From assembly GCA_964468125.1 (NCBI GenBank), contig CAYXVF010000009.1, forward strand, positions 1 through 64,000: a stretch of DNA of 64,000 bases, written 5' to 3'. The stretch is from CAYXVF01 sp964468125. Its GTDB lineage: Bacteria > Myxococcota > XYA12-FULL-58-9 > CAYXVF01. Both the position numbers and the translations under genes were made by a program. The notes under the pieces are model-generated. The model was not told the origin of the DNA and made no database searches. It saw only the letters and a program-made list of their open reading frames with translations. Each line of letters starts with the position of its first letter. Within the stretch, counting starts at the first letter, position 1. This document shows positions 41,772 through 51,231 of the stretch, piece by piece.

Positions 41772-44700
41772 TCATTGCGCGCGAAACGGCACTTCGATGA
41801 CGCCCAAGTCGACGATGTGGGCGGCGTACGTTCCACTCTCGGCGCGGTTGGCCCGATAAACGTCGAGGTTGATCAGGATCCGTGACTCGTTCGGGCGGCC
41901 GTCGGGTCCCTCAGGATGCCCGAGAGCGGTCACCACTACGTCGGTTCCACCGTAGGCCTGTGCGTAGCCCATGTCACCTCCGGAGCCCAGGAACCCGCTC
42001 GGGCCGCTGTAGGCCGAGTTGTCTACCTCCAACGCATGAAGATGAAAGCTCGCGAGCCCGCCGTTCAAGAACTGATAATCCAAGCTGTCATAGGCACCAT
42101 CGTGGTTTGAATAGGACTCCGTCTCGTCAAAGCTGAGTCGTCCGCCGCGCCAGTGCAGCAGCCCGCCGCGTTCCGTACTCTTGTCGGCAATGTCACTCGA
42201 AACGATGGCCCCGAGCTGCTCCTGCACCTCCGTCTGCTCCATCGCTCGCCCGACCATCAACGCTCGAATGAGGTGCAGCGTCGAAAGCTCGCCCACCGGA
42301 GTGCGCTCGGTGTATTGGGCGCGGTAGTCCGCGAGCTGCCGCTCGAGCTCCGCGGTATCGATTCCGTGCTGCCGGTAAGCTGCAATCTGATTCTCGAGCG
42401 TCGTGATGCGATCGGGCCTCCCGCGCTCGCGTGGCGTTCGACGCTGGAGAATGTCCTGCACCTCCGCTTCGAGCCGCGCCCGGTCCGAGAAGAGCCCGCG
42501 CAGCTCCGAGTCGTCGTGAATCCGGGAGAGCAGAATGAGGTCATTCGCGACGACTCGCTCACCTCGCTCTTTCAGAGTGGTCGCCATCGTCTCGAAAACC
42601 CTAGGGTCGAAATCCAGGCTCAATTTCGCAAGGGGTAGAAGTGTCGCAGGGTCGAGGTCGGTCACCCCGAAGCGCCCCCGCACGTAACTCAGTGTCTGAC
42701 CAAACTCTGGGGACCTGAGCGCGTTCCTCAACTCAGGGGTGCGCGACATGCTTTGGTAGAGCTCAGCAAGCTCCTGTACCGCAAAGAGGTCGAGCGTGCC
42801 CGCGTAGAAACGATCGCGGATCGACTGTTGAAAATCACCGAAGTCTGGATCGGCTAGGCTCTGCATCACCGCCGGTTGATCGACGAATTGTTCGGCGACG
42901 ACCTGGACCACCTTCCAGCGCATCGGGTAACCGAGCTGACGCAGCGCATCGAGCGCGACGAGACTCTCCTCGGGAGCGCGTTCGATCACGCGACTCAATC
43001 CGATCACAGTATCTGGCCGCGCCTCTGCCCCCGACCGTTCGATCAGCGCGGCCAATCGCTCAAAGCGGTCCCGGAATCCGGGGTCGCGCAATTCGCCGAG
43101 CGTCTTCTCCACGTCGAGATCGCGATCGAAGACGATTCGGCTCACGGTGCCTGAATCGGTGAGTCCGTAGGTGCCGAGCGCATCGACGAGCTCGTCCATC
43201 AGCGGATGGTCGAGTGGGCCTTCTACTGCCCGCTCCAGATCGAGGGTCCAGATCGCGTCCTGGCCGGCGATTCGCGTTTCGACGTCGATCTGCATTTGCA
43301 TCAACCGGCGCGTCTGCGGGTTCATCAAGCGCTCGTGATGCTCGACGAGTCTCGGTGAGGTGCTGATGACGTCGTCCGGGCGGATCGGAACGAACTCCTC
43401 CTGCTTCTCAGAGGCGGTGCCGACGTAACTCGCAAGCGGGTAGGCGTCACGAATCTCGTTGAACCGGCGGGCGTTCTCCTCGTCGAGCCAGAAGGCCGGT
43501 TGTTGGCCCATGACCGCGTTGGAGAGTGCCTCCAGTGGAACCGGATCGATTCGCCAATGTGAACGCAGCGCTTCGTGAATCTGCTCCGCGCGCCCATCTG
43601 CAATGCGCGTACGAAACTCGCGCAGTCGAGCCGTATCGCTCGCCCAGCCAAAGACGTCCCGGTTCAAACCTTGGCCGCGTTCGTAGTCGTCGACGATGAC
43701 CGGGAGGCCTGCCCGCTCGAGGTCATTCAGAACCGCGAGCATCTCAGGAGCGTCTTCACCGGCGAGAATGGGGGCACGGGCGCCGAGCGCCGCGAGTCGC
43801 CCGTTGAGTTGGTCGAGTGCATGCCGGTGCGGGTAGGAGGGGAGTAGCGCGAGCTGAATGTCACTGATTCTTCCCTCGTCGACCAAACGGGCCACGTCTG
43901 GATAGCGGTCCACCATGGAACGAACCCACGGCTCGAAATCCGGGTCGTTCAGGTACTCGATGACCGGGGTTCGCATGTAGCTGAGGTCCATCGATCCGAG
44001 GTCATGGCCGAAAATTTCGAGGAAGCGATCGACCTCTCCGGGGGAGACTCCAGAAGAAACCACCGGCTGCAAGAGCTCTTCGTGAAGCGATGATAATCCG
44101 ACGAGATCCGAGACGCGATCGACATCGCGAACACGATCCGGATAATTGTCGCGGAGGTAATGATAGACTCTCAATGTCTCGCGGCTCAAAAGAGAATTGC
44201 GCTCTTCCGGACGCAGCTCCGCGAGACTTCGCAGGTCCCAGGGACCGCGGCTCTCCACTCCGTATTGACGCTGGAGCTGTTCCAGGGTCTCGGCGGTCAG
44301 GGCCACGTTCGCCTCGAAAGCAGCGCGCTTTCGCGGGTCACCCATCACCTGTTCCACCGTCGAGTTACGCTCCGGGAAGAATGTGTCGATCAGGTTGAAG
44401 GAGCCCGTGTGCTCGATGGCGCTCGCAGGCAGACGCGCGAGCAGGATTCCCCAGGCCTCCCGGTGTGACTCCGAGCGGAAGACTTCCAAGCGGCTCGGGT
44501 TCAGATAGAGCCGGGCGGTTGTCACCAAGTTTTCGCTGGGCGAAAGACCGAGCGAGCGAAGATCCCGGTGAAAATCGCGAAACTCCGGGGTCGAGAGCGC
44601 GTGAACGATCCTCTGTCGGGAGAGGGGATCGAGCTGGAAGATCTGATAGGCCTCGTAGGTGGGACGCGACGGCGGTTGCTCGGACGTCACCTCGTCAACC

Positions 44701-45317
44701 AGAGATTGGACCGCCGCGAAACCTGAATCACTCGAAGCCTCGGCGAACCGGGCAAGACTCAGGTGGACCATGGTGTCGGAGCCCCGCTCGGGTTGGCTCG
44801 CGACGTAGTCCAGCAATAGACCGCGAATCGTCTCCGGTGCGGCGCGCTCGAGGGCATCGCGAAATTGCTCCTCGCTCACCTCGGCATGCCGCGCGACGTA
44901 CCACTCGTGTACGAAGCCGGTCGTGGGCTTCAAACGTCCGTCCGGGCGCCAATCCAAGATCGACACGATTTCGGGTCCCGACATGGCGTCGAGCGAGCTT
45001 GGCCAAGGAAGGTCGCTGGAGGCGTCTCGGCGCTCGAATTGAAGTCGAGGAGGGCCTCCCAAGTCGGGCAGGGCGCGACGGTCTGACGAGGGGGGAGAGA
45101 GCGTAGGGTCCGATCGGAGATTGGGTCGGGCCTGACCGCCGGTGCGCTCGACCTCATCCTGCGGGATCTCGCCCTTGCCGTCGACCTTCGCATCGCCATC
45201 CGCGGACGGTCGAGGCTCAGGAAGTGCCACCCCTTGAAACGGCGCAGAGCCTGCAGTCTCTCCTATACCCGCCATAGTAGCCGAGGCTACACCCTTGGGT
45301 GGCGCTACGAAAGGCAT
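41772..45317 (-). CDS. 1181-residue, internally repetitive protein of unknown function
   Basis: No signal peptide or membrane helix is seen. The first 110 residues are Pro/Arg/Asp-rich and probably disordered. From about 230 to 950 there are diverged repeats of a helical unit, each with a (L)xxPxFxxF element (LSTPEFRDF at 241, LNDPDFEPW at 456, LRDPGFRDR at 743, LADPDFGDF at 821, LRSPEFGQT at 867) followed by a helix and a short Leu/Asp-rich pair. About 950-1000 is a coiled coil. The last 130 residues form a separate domain with HLH (1092-1094), GPS (1105-1107) and GGD (1113-1115), which weakly recalls JAMM-type metal sites. The family is unknown to me. Confidence 0.75.
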   Translation of the reverse strand: MPFVAPPKGVASATMAGIGETAGSAPFQGVALPEPRPSADGDAKVDGKGEIPQDEVERTGGQARPNLRSDPTLSPPSSDRRALPDLGGPPRLQFERRDASSDLPWPSSLDAMSGPEIVSILDWRPDGRLKPTTGFVHEWYVARHAEVSEEQFRDALERAAPETIRGLLLDYVASQPERGSDTMVHLSLARFAEASSDSGFAAVQSLVDEVTSEQPPSRPTYEAYQIFQLDPLSRQRIVHALSTPEFRDFHRDLRSLGLSPSENLVTTARLYLNPSRLEVFRSESHREAWGILLARLPASAIEHTGSFNLIDTFFPERNSTVEQVMGDPRKRAAFEANVALTAETLEQLQRQYGVESRGPWDLRSLAELRPEERNSLLSRETLRVYHYLRDNYPDRVRDVDRVSDLVGLSSLHEELLQPVVSSGVSPGEVDRFLEIFGHDLGSMDLSYMRTPVIEYLNDPDFEPWVRSMVDRYPDVARLVDEGRISDIQLALLPSYPHRHALDQLNGRLAALGARAPILAGEDAPEMLAVLNDLERAGLPVIVDDYERGQGLNRDVFGWASDTARLREFRTRIADGRAEQIHEALRSHWRIDPVPLEALSNAVMGQQPAFWLDEENARRFNEIRDAYPLASYVGTASEKQEEFVPIRPDDVISTSPRLVEHHERLMNPQTRRLMQMQIDVETRIAGQDAIWTLDLERAVEGPLDHPLMDELVDALGTYGLTDSGTVSRIVFDRDLDVEKTLGELRDPGFRDRFERLAALIERSGAEARPDTVIGLSRVIERAPEESLVALDALRQLGYPMRWKVVQVVAEQFVDQPAVMQSLADPDFGDFQQSIRDRFYAGTLDLFAVQELAELYQSMSRTPELRNALRSPEFGQTLSYVRGRFGVTDLDPATLLPLAKLSLDFDPRVFETMATTLKERGERVVANDLILLSRIHDDSELRGLFSDRARLEAEVQDILQRRTPRERGRPDRITTLENQIAAYRQHGIDTAELERQLADYRAQYTERTPVGELSTLHLIRALMVGRAMEQTEVQEQLGAIVSSDIADKSTERGGLLHWRGGRLSFDETESYSNHDGAYDSLDYQFLNGGLASFHLHALEVDNSAYSGPSGFLGSGGDMGYAQAYGGTDVVVTALGHPEGPDGRPNESRILINLDVYRANRAESGTYAAHIVDLGVIEVPFRAQ

Positions 45318-45441
45318 CTGTGCGATCCGTCGCCGACGATGGGCCGACCGAGGCCGAGCAATATGGTAAAAACTCGCCCGGCGTGAATGGGCACGAGTCG
45401 AAAAGGGTTTCAGATAGAGTCTCGTTCGTTAGGATAGGACC

Positions 45442-46020
45442 ATGCACGCGTTGATCGCCCTTGGGCTTTTCGTCGGGGCTCTCGCTGAGGAGCGAATCTT
45501 GGTGATGGGATGGTCCGTGGGCACGGGTGTAGAGCTTCCGCACGCTCTCCTGGATGAGGTGCTCGACCACTCCGTCCGCCGCCACTCAGGCGCCGCGACA
45601 GTCACGAGCCTGCGGGACGTTGGGGCACTGCTGGATCTGGAACAAGCGAAGGACCTCGTCGGGTGCGATGACGTGACGTGTACGGCGGAGATCGGCCTCG
45701 CTCTCGACGCGGATCGGATCGTGATGGGAGCGATCGGGCGCATCGGAGGCCGTACCCATCTCGCGCTGAAGATCGTAGAATCGCGGAGCGCGAAAGTCGT
45801 GCATCGCATCAACGCGAGCACCCGAGACGAGTCCATGCTCCCGCGCCTGATCGGCCGGGCTGTCGCCTGGCTCCTCGTGGGCGACGACGCTCGCGCGGGA
45901 GCTTCCGCCCTGAGGGGCCCGGACTTGATCGATCGTCACGAGATCCAGCGAGGCCGGGTCACGCAGCGTTGGGTGACCATCAAACCCGAGCCCCCGGTGC
46001 CCTTCCGCGTCGGATGGTGA
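45442..46020 (+). CDS. small exported protein with a GC-x4-C element
   Basis: 192 residues. A signal peptide (MHALIALGLFVGALA, cleaved before EERIL) is followed by a beta-alpha domain with LVGCDDVTCTAEIGLALDAD and RTHLALKIVESRSAK, then a short C-terminal extension. The GC-x4-C element and its flanks match the N-terminal domain of the 413-residue exported protein at 25443-26684. This looks like a TolB/CsgG-type N-domain alone. It is divergent from the 1181-residue protein gene with 124 bases between starts. Confidence 0.65.
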   Translation: MHALIALGLFVGALAEERILVMGWSVGTGVELPHALLDEVLDHSVRRHSGAATVTSLRDVGALLDLEQAKDLVGCDDVTCTAEIGLALDADRIVMGAIGRIGGRTHLALKIVESRSAKVVHRINASTRDESMLPRLIGRAVAWLLVGDDARAGASALRGPDLIDRHEIQRGRVTQRWVTIKPEPPVPFRVGW

Positions 46021-46075
46021 GCGGCGGCGCGCTTCCGCTCGCCAGGTCTACCTTCGCCGGTGCCGAAAGACGCGC

Positions 46076-46901
46076 TCAGACGCGAAGGGCTTGGGCGTGG
46101 TAGGCGATGTGCTCGCCGATGAAGCTGCTGATGAAGTAGTAGCTGTGGTCGTAGCCGTCGCGGCGGTTGAGCGTGAGCGGGTGGTTCGCGGCCTCGCACG
46201 CGGATTCGAGATTCTCGGGCTGGAGCTGTGCTTCGAGAAATTGATCCGCCATGCCTTGCTCCACGAGCAGCGGCAGCTTCTCCGAGGCCTGGGCCACGAG
46301 CTCACAGGCATCCCACCCTTTCCAGGCGTCTCGATTGTCACCGAGGTAGGCGCCGAACGCTTTTTCGCCCCAAGGCACGCGTGTGGGGGAAACGATGGGC
46401 GCGAAGGCGGAAACGCTGCGGTAGCGACCCGGGTTCTTGAGCGCGACCACCAGCGCACCGTGGCCCCCCATCGAATGACCGAACACGGACCTCACTCACG
46501 GGAAGCGCCGCCTCGATGAGCGCCGGTAGCTCCTGCGATACGTAGTCGAACATGCGGTAGTGCTCGGACCATGGTTCCTGAGTCGCGTCGAGATAAAACC
46601 CCGCCCCTTGCCCGAGGTCGTAGGCGTCGTCGTTTGCGACGTTTTCGCCTCGCGGGCTCGTGTCGGGCCCGATCAGGACCACCCGATGCTCTTCCGCGTA
46701 GCGCTGCGCTCCAGCTTTGGTGATGAAGTTCTGCTCCGTGCAGGTTAGCCCGCTCAACCAATAGAGGACCGGCAGCCTCTCGTCGCTCGCCGCCGAGGGG
46801 AGAAAGACCGAAAAACGCATCTCGCACTTCAGCACGTCCGAGCTGTGCGCGTAAACGTGCTGGCGTCCGCCGAAGCAGGCGCTGTCTTCGAGCTGTTTCA
46901 T
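46076..46901 (-). pseudogene. fghA: S-formylglutathione hydrolase, frameshifted
   Basis: The enzyme hydrolyses S-formylglutathione in formaldehyde detoxification. The N-terminal part (46901 down to about 46487) is intact, from MKQLEDSACFGGRQHVYAHS through WSEHYRMFDYVSQELP to ALPVSE. The C-terminal part (46495 down to 46076) has the nucleophile motif GHSMGGHGAL and the Asp/His elements RRDGYDHSYYFISSFIGEH. They lie in different frames. The break is at GTGAGTGAGGTCC, where GTGAGTGAGAGGTCC would read VSERS and restore the family sequence, so a loss of two bases (AG) is likely. It could be a real mutation or an assembly error. It directly follows frmA. Confidence 0.75.
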
Positions 46902-46916
46902 TGCGAGACCTCGCGA

Positions 46917-48026
46917 CTAGAAATGAATGACCGAGCGGATGGAGGCGCCCTCGTGCATCAAATCGAAGGCCTCGTTGATCTTCTCGAGCGGCAGGTTGTG
47001 AGTGATGAAGGCGTCCAGATCGATCTCGCCCTTCATCGCATCTTCGACCATGCCCGGAAGCTCGCTGCGGCCCTTCACGCCACCAAATGCCGAGCCCCGC
47101 CAAACACGGCCGGTGACCAGCTGGAATGGGCGCGTCGAGATTTCCTGCCCCGCTCCGGCCACTCCGATGATCACACTCTCGCCCCATCCTTTGTGACAGC
47201 ACTCGAGGGCCGAGCGCATCACGTCGACGTTACCGATGCACTCGAAGCTGTATTCAACCCCGCCGTCGGTCATCTCGACGATCACCTCTTGAATCGGCTT
47301 GTCGAAGTCCTTGGGGTTGATGCACTCCGTGGCTCCGAGCGTCTTGGCGAGCGCGAACTTCGACGGGTTGATGTCAATCCCGATGATGCGACCGGCGCCG
47401 GCCTTCTTCGAGCCCATCACGACCGCGAGGCCGATCCCGCCGAGCCCGAAGACCGCAACGTTGTCGCCCGGCCCGACCTTCACCGTGTTCTTCGTGGCGC
47501 CCAGGCCGGTGGTCACGCCGCAGCCCAGGAGGCACACTTTCTCCGTTGGCGCCTCCGGGTTCACCTTGGCGACTGAGACCTCGGCGCACACCGTGAACTC
47601 GGAGAATGTGCTCGTTCCCATGTAGTGGAAGAGCGGCTTGCCGTCGTAGCTGAAGCGGCTCGTCCCGTCCGGCATCAACCCTTTGCCCTGCGTCGCGCGA
47701 ACGGATTGACACAAGTTGGTCTTACCCGACGTGCAGAACTTACACTCGCCGCACTCGGCGGTGTACAAGGGAATCACTCGGTCGCCGGGCGCTACGCTCG
47801 TAACTCCCGGGCCCACTTCGACCACTTCGCCCGCGCCTTCGTGTCCCAGAATGGCTGGGAAGAGCCCCTCCGGATCGCTGCCACTGAGCGTATAGGCATC
47901 CGTATGGCAGACCCCCGTGTGATGGATCTTCACCAAGACCTCACCGGCCTTGGGGCCTTCCACGTCGATTTCGACGATCTCCAGGGGTTTTCCTGCCTCG
48001 ATTGCGACTGCGGCTCTGCTCTTCAT
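46917..48026 (-). CDS. frmA: S-(hydroxymethyl)glutathione dehydrogenase (class III alcohol dehydrogenase)
   Basis: 369 residues from ATG at 48026 (MKSRAAVAIEAGKP), the normal length. It oxidises S-hydroxymethylglutathione to S-formylglutathione with NAD. Catalytic zinc ligands appear in HHTGVCHTDAY, LGHEGAGEV and LGCGVTTG. The structural zinc Cys cluster is AECGECKFCTSGKTNLC. The coenzyme motif is VFGLGGIGLAVV with Asp in GIDINPSKF selecting NAD. The next step enzyme, fghA, follows 15 bases downstream but is frameshifted, so the product would accumulate unless another hydrolase exists. Confidence 0.96.
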   Translation of the reverse strand: MKSRAAVAIEAGKPLEIVEIDVEGPKAGEVLVKIHHTGVCHTDAYTLSGSDPEGLFPAILGHEGAGEVVEVGPGVTSVAPGDRVIPLYTAECGECKFCTSGKTNLCQSVRATQGKGLMPDGTSRFSYDGKPLFHYMGTSTFSEFTVCAEVSVAKVNPEAPTEKVCLLGCGVTTGLGATKNTVKVGPGDNVAVFGLGGIGLAVVMGSKKAGAGRIIGIDINPSKFALAKTLGATECINPKDFDKPIQEVIVEMTDGGVEYSFECIGNVDVMRSALECCHKGWGESVIIGVAGAGQEISTRPFQLVTGRVWRGSAFGGVKGRSELPGMVEDAMKGEIDLDAFITHNLPLEKINEAFDLMHEGASIRSVIHF

Positions 48027-48098
48027 GCCACTCTCCAGGGTGCGACTCCGATGATTCTCGCAAGATAAGCCCTCGATCTGGTCGCGCACGCCGGGTGA

Positions 48099-49508
48099 TC
48101 AAAACTCCGCCGAGCCCGGGGTGCGCGGAAAGGGAATCGCATCGCGCACGTTGTCCAGGCCGGTGGCGTACATCACCGTTCGCTCGAACCCGAGGCCAAA
48201 ACCAGCGTGTGGCACGGTGCCGTAGCGGCGCAGGTCGCGATACCAGCAATAATCCGCCGGATTCAGACCCATCTCGGCGATTCGCGCGTCGAGGACGTCG
48301 AGGCGTTCCTCGCGCTGGCTCCCGCCCACGATCTCGCCGATCCCCGGTGCGAGCACATCCATCGCGGCCACGGTCTCCTGATCGTCGTTGAGACGCATGT
48401 AGAACGCCTTGATGGTCTTCGGGTAGTTCACCACCGTGACCGGTCCGTTGACGACCTCTTCGGTCAGATAGCGCTCGTGCTCCGATTGTAGGTCGGCGCC
48501 AAAACCCACCGGGAACTCGAACTTCTTCTTTGCGCTCTCGAGCTCCCGGATTGCGTCGCGATAGTCCACGCGGGCGAACTTCGCGTCGACGAGTCGTTCC
48601 AGGCGCGTGCGTACGCCCTTCTCGACGAAGTCGTCAAAGAAAGCCATGTCGTCGGCTCGCTCTTCGAGGACCGCTTTGAAGATGTACTTGAGCAAATCCT
48701 CGGCGAGATTCGCGTTGTCGTCGAGATCAGCAAACGCGATCTCCGGTTCAATCATCCAGAACTCGGCGAGATGGCGCCGGGTGTTCGAGTTCTCTGCTCG
48801 GAAGGTGGGCCCGAAGGTATAGACCTTGTCCATCGCGAGGCAATAGGCCTCGACGTTGAGCTGACCACTCACCGTCAGATGCGCCTCGCGACCGAAGAAG
48901 TCCTGCGAGAAGTCGATCTCCCCGTCGTCGGTGCGTGGTAGGTTCATGAGATCGAGGATCGACACACGAAACATCTCGCCAGCACCTTCCGCGTCGCTCG
49001 CGGTGATGATCGGCGTGTGGATCCAGGCGTACCCACGCTCGTGGAAGAAACGATGGACCGCTTGCGCGAGACAGTTGCGGACGCGCGTCACGGCGCCGAT
49101 GAGATTCGTTCGGGGCCGAAGGTGCGCGACCTCGCGCAGGTATTCGCGACTGTGGCGCTTGGGCTGCATCGGATAGGTCTCCGGGTCGTCGACCCAGCCG
49201 TGCACGGTGAGAGCCTCTACCTGCAGCTCGACGGACTGGCCCTTGCCCTGGGACTCGACGAGCGTACCGCGGGCGGTGAGCGAGCAGCCGGTGCTCAGGT
49301 GCTGCACTTCCGCTTCGTAGTTCTCGAGGGTGCTCGGTGCCACGAGTTGCAGGGCGTCAAAGCACGACCCGTCGTGAAGCGCGATGAATGACAACCCCGC
49401 CTTCGAGTCCCGGCGTGTTCGCACCCAACCGTGGACCTGGATGGTTTCCCCGACGCTCGCCTTTCCAGCGAGAACGTCGGCGATTCGTTGCGCTGGTTCG
49501 AACCCCAT
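48099..49508 (-). CDS. asnS: asparaginyl-tRNA synthetase
   Basis: 469 residues, normal for AsnRS. The N-terminal OB anticodon-binding domain (about 15-120) includes QVHGWVRTRRDSKAGLSFI. The class II core has FHERGYAWIHTPIITASDAEGAGEMF, motif 2 in FGPTFRAENSNTRRHLAEFWMIEPE and motif 3 in AGFGLGFERTVMYATG. The AENS(N/R)T element favours Asn over Asp. Its presence suggests direct Asn-tRNA charging rather than only the transamidation route. The start is at 49508; 67 bases separate it from the Ham1-like gene. Confidence 0.96.
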   Translation of the reverse strand: MGFEPAQRIADVLAGKASVGETIQVHGWVRTRRDSKAGLSFIALHDGSCFDALQLVAPSTLENYEAEVQHLSTGCSLTARGTLVESQGKGQSVELQVEALTVHGWVDDPETYPMQPKRHSREYLREVAHLRPRTNLIGAVTRVRNCLAQAVHRFFHERGYAWIHTPIITASDAEGAGEMFRVSILDLMNLPRTDDGEIDFSQDFFGREAHLTVSGQLNVEAYCLAMDKVYTFGPTFRAENSNTRRHLAEFWMIEPEIAFADLDDNANLAEDLLKYIFKAVLEERADDMAFFDDFVEKGVRTRLERLVDAKFARVDYRDAIRELESAKKKFEFPVGFGADLQSEHERYLTEEVVNGPVTVVNYPKTIKAFYMRLNDDQETVAAMDVLAPGIGEIVGGSQREERLDVLDARIAEMGLNPADYCWYRDLRRYGTVPHAGFGLGFERTVMYATGLDNVRDAIPFPRTPGSAEF

Positions 49509-49575
49509 TGCGATCTCCTCTCGCGCGCGGTGCGCGGAGAAGAACTAGGTCAGGACTCGGCGCTTCGCAAGCGGC

Positions 49576-50544
49576 TCAGGAATGGCCGGGGAAACGGTTT
49601 CGAGGCCCGCGGTGGTAGCGCGGATCGGAGACGACCGTTTGAATGTCTCTCGCGGCGTTGGCACCGGCCATCAGGCTCAAGACCCCACGAATACCCTGGG
49701 CGCGAGCGCTGATTTTGTTTTTCTCCTCGAGGCCCATTTCCGAGAGGGTGGGGCGCTCAAACCCGCCGGTGGTGGGGTCACCGGGAATGAAGATCGTGCC
49801 TACGCCATGGTTCCACTGGCCTTCGCGTGGCTCCAGCGCGATGTAGCCACCGAGTCGCTGGGGGAAGTAGTGCAGCTCATTACCCACGCGGGCGACGATG
49901 CAGGAGGCGAGAAACGCGCGCCGATGCTCGGGTTCGCTCGCGCCCTGCTCCTTCAGCTTGCGAAGGATTTTCTCGTTGACTGCGGCCTCGCCCCCTTCGG
50001 CGAAGCGTTTCGTGTGAATATAGGGGGCGGCCCGGTCGCCGTCGTGCAGAGCGGGCACCACCAAGCCGCTGTCGTCGGCGACGACGATGCCGTCGAAATC
50101 TGCGGCGAGCGCTTTCTGACTCGCGATGTGGCGTAGGCTCTTGCCCGTCTCGTCGACGTCGTAGCCCCCGGCGGCGTGCACCACCTCGATGTGCTTCGGC
50201 ACGAGCGCTTCGATCTCCTTGATTTTCGACCGATTGTTGCTGGCGACACCGATGCGATTGCCGACCGTGCCCTTTGGCTCGGGTGCGTCCGTCACCTGGA
50301 GACTGTGGGGATCAACGTTGAGTGTCCCCACGCGGATGAAGTCTCGGCCCACCACGACCGGGACCGAAAGCTCCGTGGCGACTTGGAGGGTCTCCGGATC
50401 GGTAGGACGCGGGAGACTCGTTTCCGTGCTCCCTTCGCGCAAACGGACCTGACTCGGGTCCACCGCCAGATGAATGCTGCCCAAACGAATGGCCCGGTCC
50501 CCGTAATTCGACGGGCGCGCACCGATGCGATCTACTTCGATCAT
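49576..50544 (-). CDS. Ham1/RdgB-like NTP pyrophosphatase with N-terminal extension
   Basis: 322 residues from ATG at 50544, with GAGGAG 6 bases upstream. Residues 1-about 92 are an extension of unknown fold (RPSNYGDRAIRLGSIHLAVD). From about 95 the Ham1 fold starts: IGVASNNRSKIKEIEALV (Asn/Lys), ADDSGLVVPAL, RRAFLASCIVARV, a GVGTIF-type loop and EEKNKISARAQGI. The usual SHR near the end reads SAR, and SARYAG is altered to THTKR-like residues. Classical RdgB cleaves ITP/XTP; the changes suggest altered specificity. It is preceded by a small helical protein gene, overlapping in its upstream start region. Confidence 0.75.
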   Translation of the reverse strand: MIEVDRIGARPSNYGDRAIRLGSIHLAVDPSQVRLREGSTETSLPRPTDPETLQVATELSVPVVVGRDFIRVGTLNVDPHSLQVTDAPEPKGTVGNRIGVASNNRSKIKEIEALVPKHIEVVHAAGGYDVDETGKSLRHIASQKALAADFDGIVVADDSGLVVPALHDGDRAAPYIHTKRFAEGGEAAVNEKILRKLKEQGASEPEHRRAFLASCIVARVGNELHYFPQRLGGYIALEPREGQWNHGVGTIFIPGDPTTGGFERPTLSEMGLEEKNKISARAQGIRGVLSLMAGANAARDIQTVVSDPRYHRGPRNRFPGHS

Positions 50545-50614
50545 CTCGTCTCCTCGTGTCTGCTTCGGTATCGGAAGCATCACTCGGTCGTTCGTTACTA
50601 TTCTGCGACGAAGC

Positions 50615-50992
50615 TCACTCACCCATGCTCTGAGGGATCACGTAGTGATTTCCGAGCCCCAAGGCCTGCTTGGCGCCGTCGAGGGCCCTACCGGCTTGGG
50701 TTGAGGCCTGAGTCGTGTCGTTCAAGATGCGTTGGAAGTTCGCGATCTGGCGCATGCGCAGCACGCGCCGCCTGAGGCGCACTAGGTGACCGCGCCCCTC
50801 CGCGTGCTCGCTCTTTAGAAGGTTGTAGCGGTCGATCTGATCCGGACCGGTCTGTCCGTCCTCCGCCCGCTTCTTCAGCTGCTCCGCGTTACGCTCGATT
50901 CGATGAAAGGCGGCGGTGAGCTTCATGGTCGCCTCGTTGATCGGACCATGATGCAGGTGCGTATTGTCGTAAGAAGGATGCCGCGTATTCAT
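50615..50992 (-). CDS. small helical protein of unknown function
   Basis: 125 residues from ATG at 50992, with GGAG 8 bases upstream. An N-terminal His-rich stretch (HPSYDNTHLHHGPINE) precedes a wholly helical body with heptad-like charge pattern (MKLTAAFHRIERNAEQLKKRAED, about 23-45, and a second helix pair near 75-110). There is no signal peptide. Its stop lies 70 bases upstream of the Ham1-like start, so the two may be an operon pair. No family is recognised. Confidence 0.6.
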   Translation of the reverse strand: MNTRHPSYDNTHLHHGPINEATMKLTAAFHRIERNAEQLKKRAEDGQTGPDQIDRYNLLKSEHAEGRGHLVRLRRRVLRMRQIANFQRILNDTTQASTQAGRALDGAKQALGLGNHYVIPQSMGE

Positions 50993-51231
50993 CGCTCGTG
51001 CTCCGAGCTCGCCGACGAGAGGCACGAACCTCCGCATTGACGGTCTCTTCGTTGCTTATCGGCGTCGCGACTTCTCGGGTTTCGTAAATCACTCCACTTG
51101 CGTTTGGGACCGGGCTCGCCTGCCGCAGGAAGGCCTGCTCCGAAGCCTGACCGAAGCCGCGGGCGGCAAGCTGGTTCAGGTGTCGCAGTCGTGCTGCACA
51201 CGACGCGGTGACGAGTTCTGCGTCTACTCCA

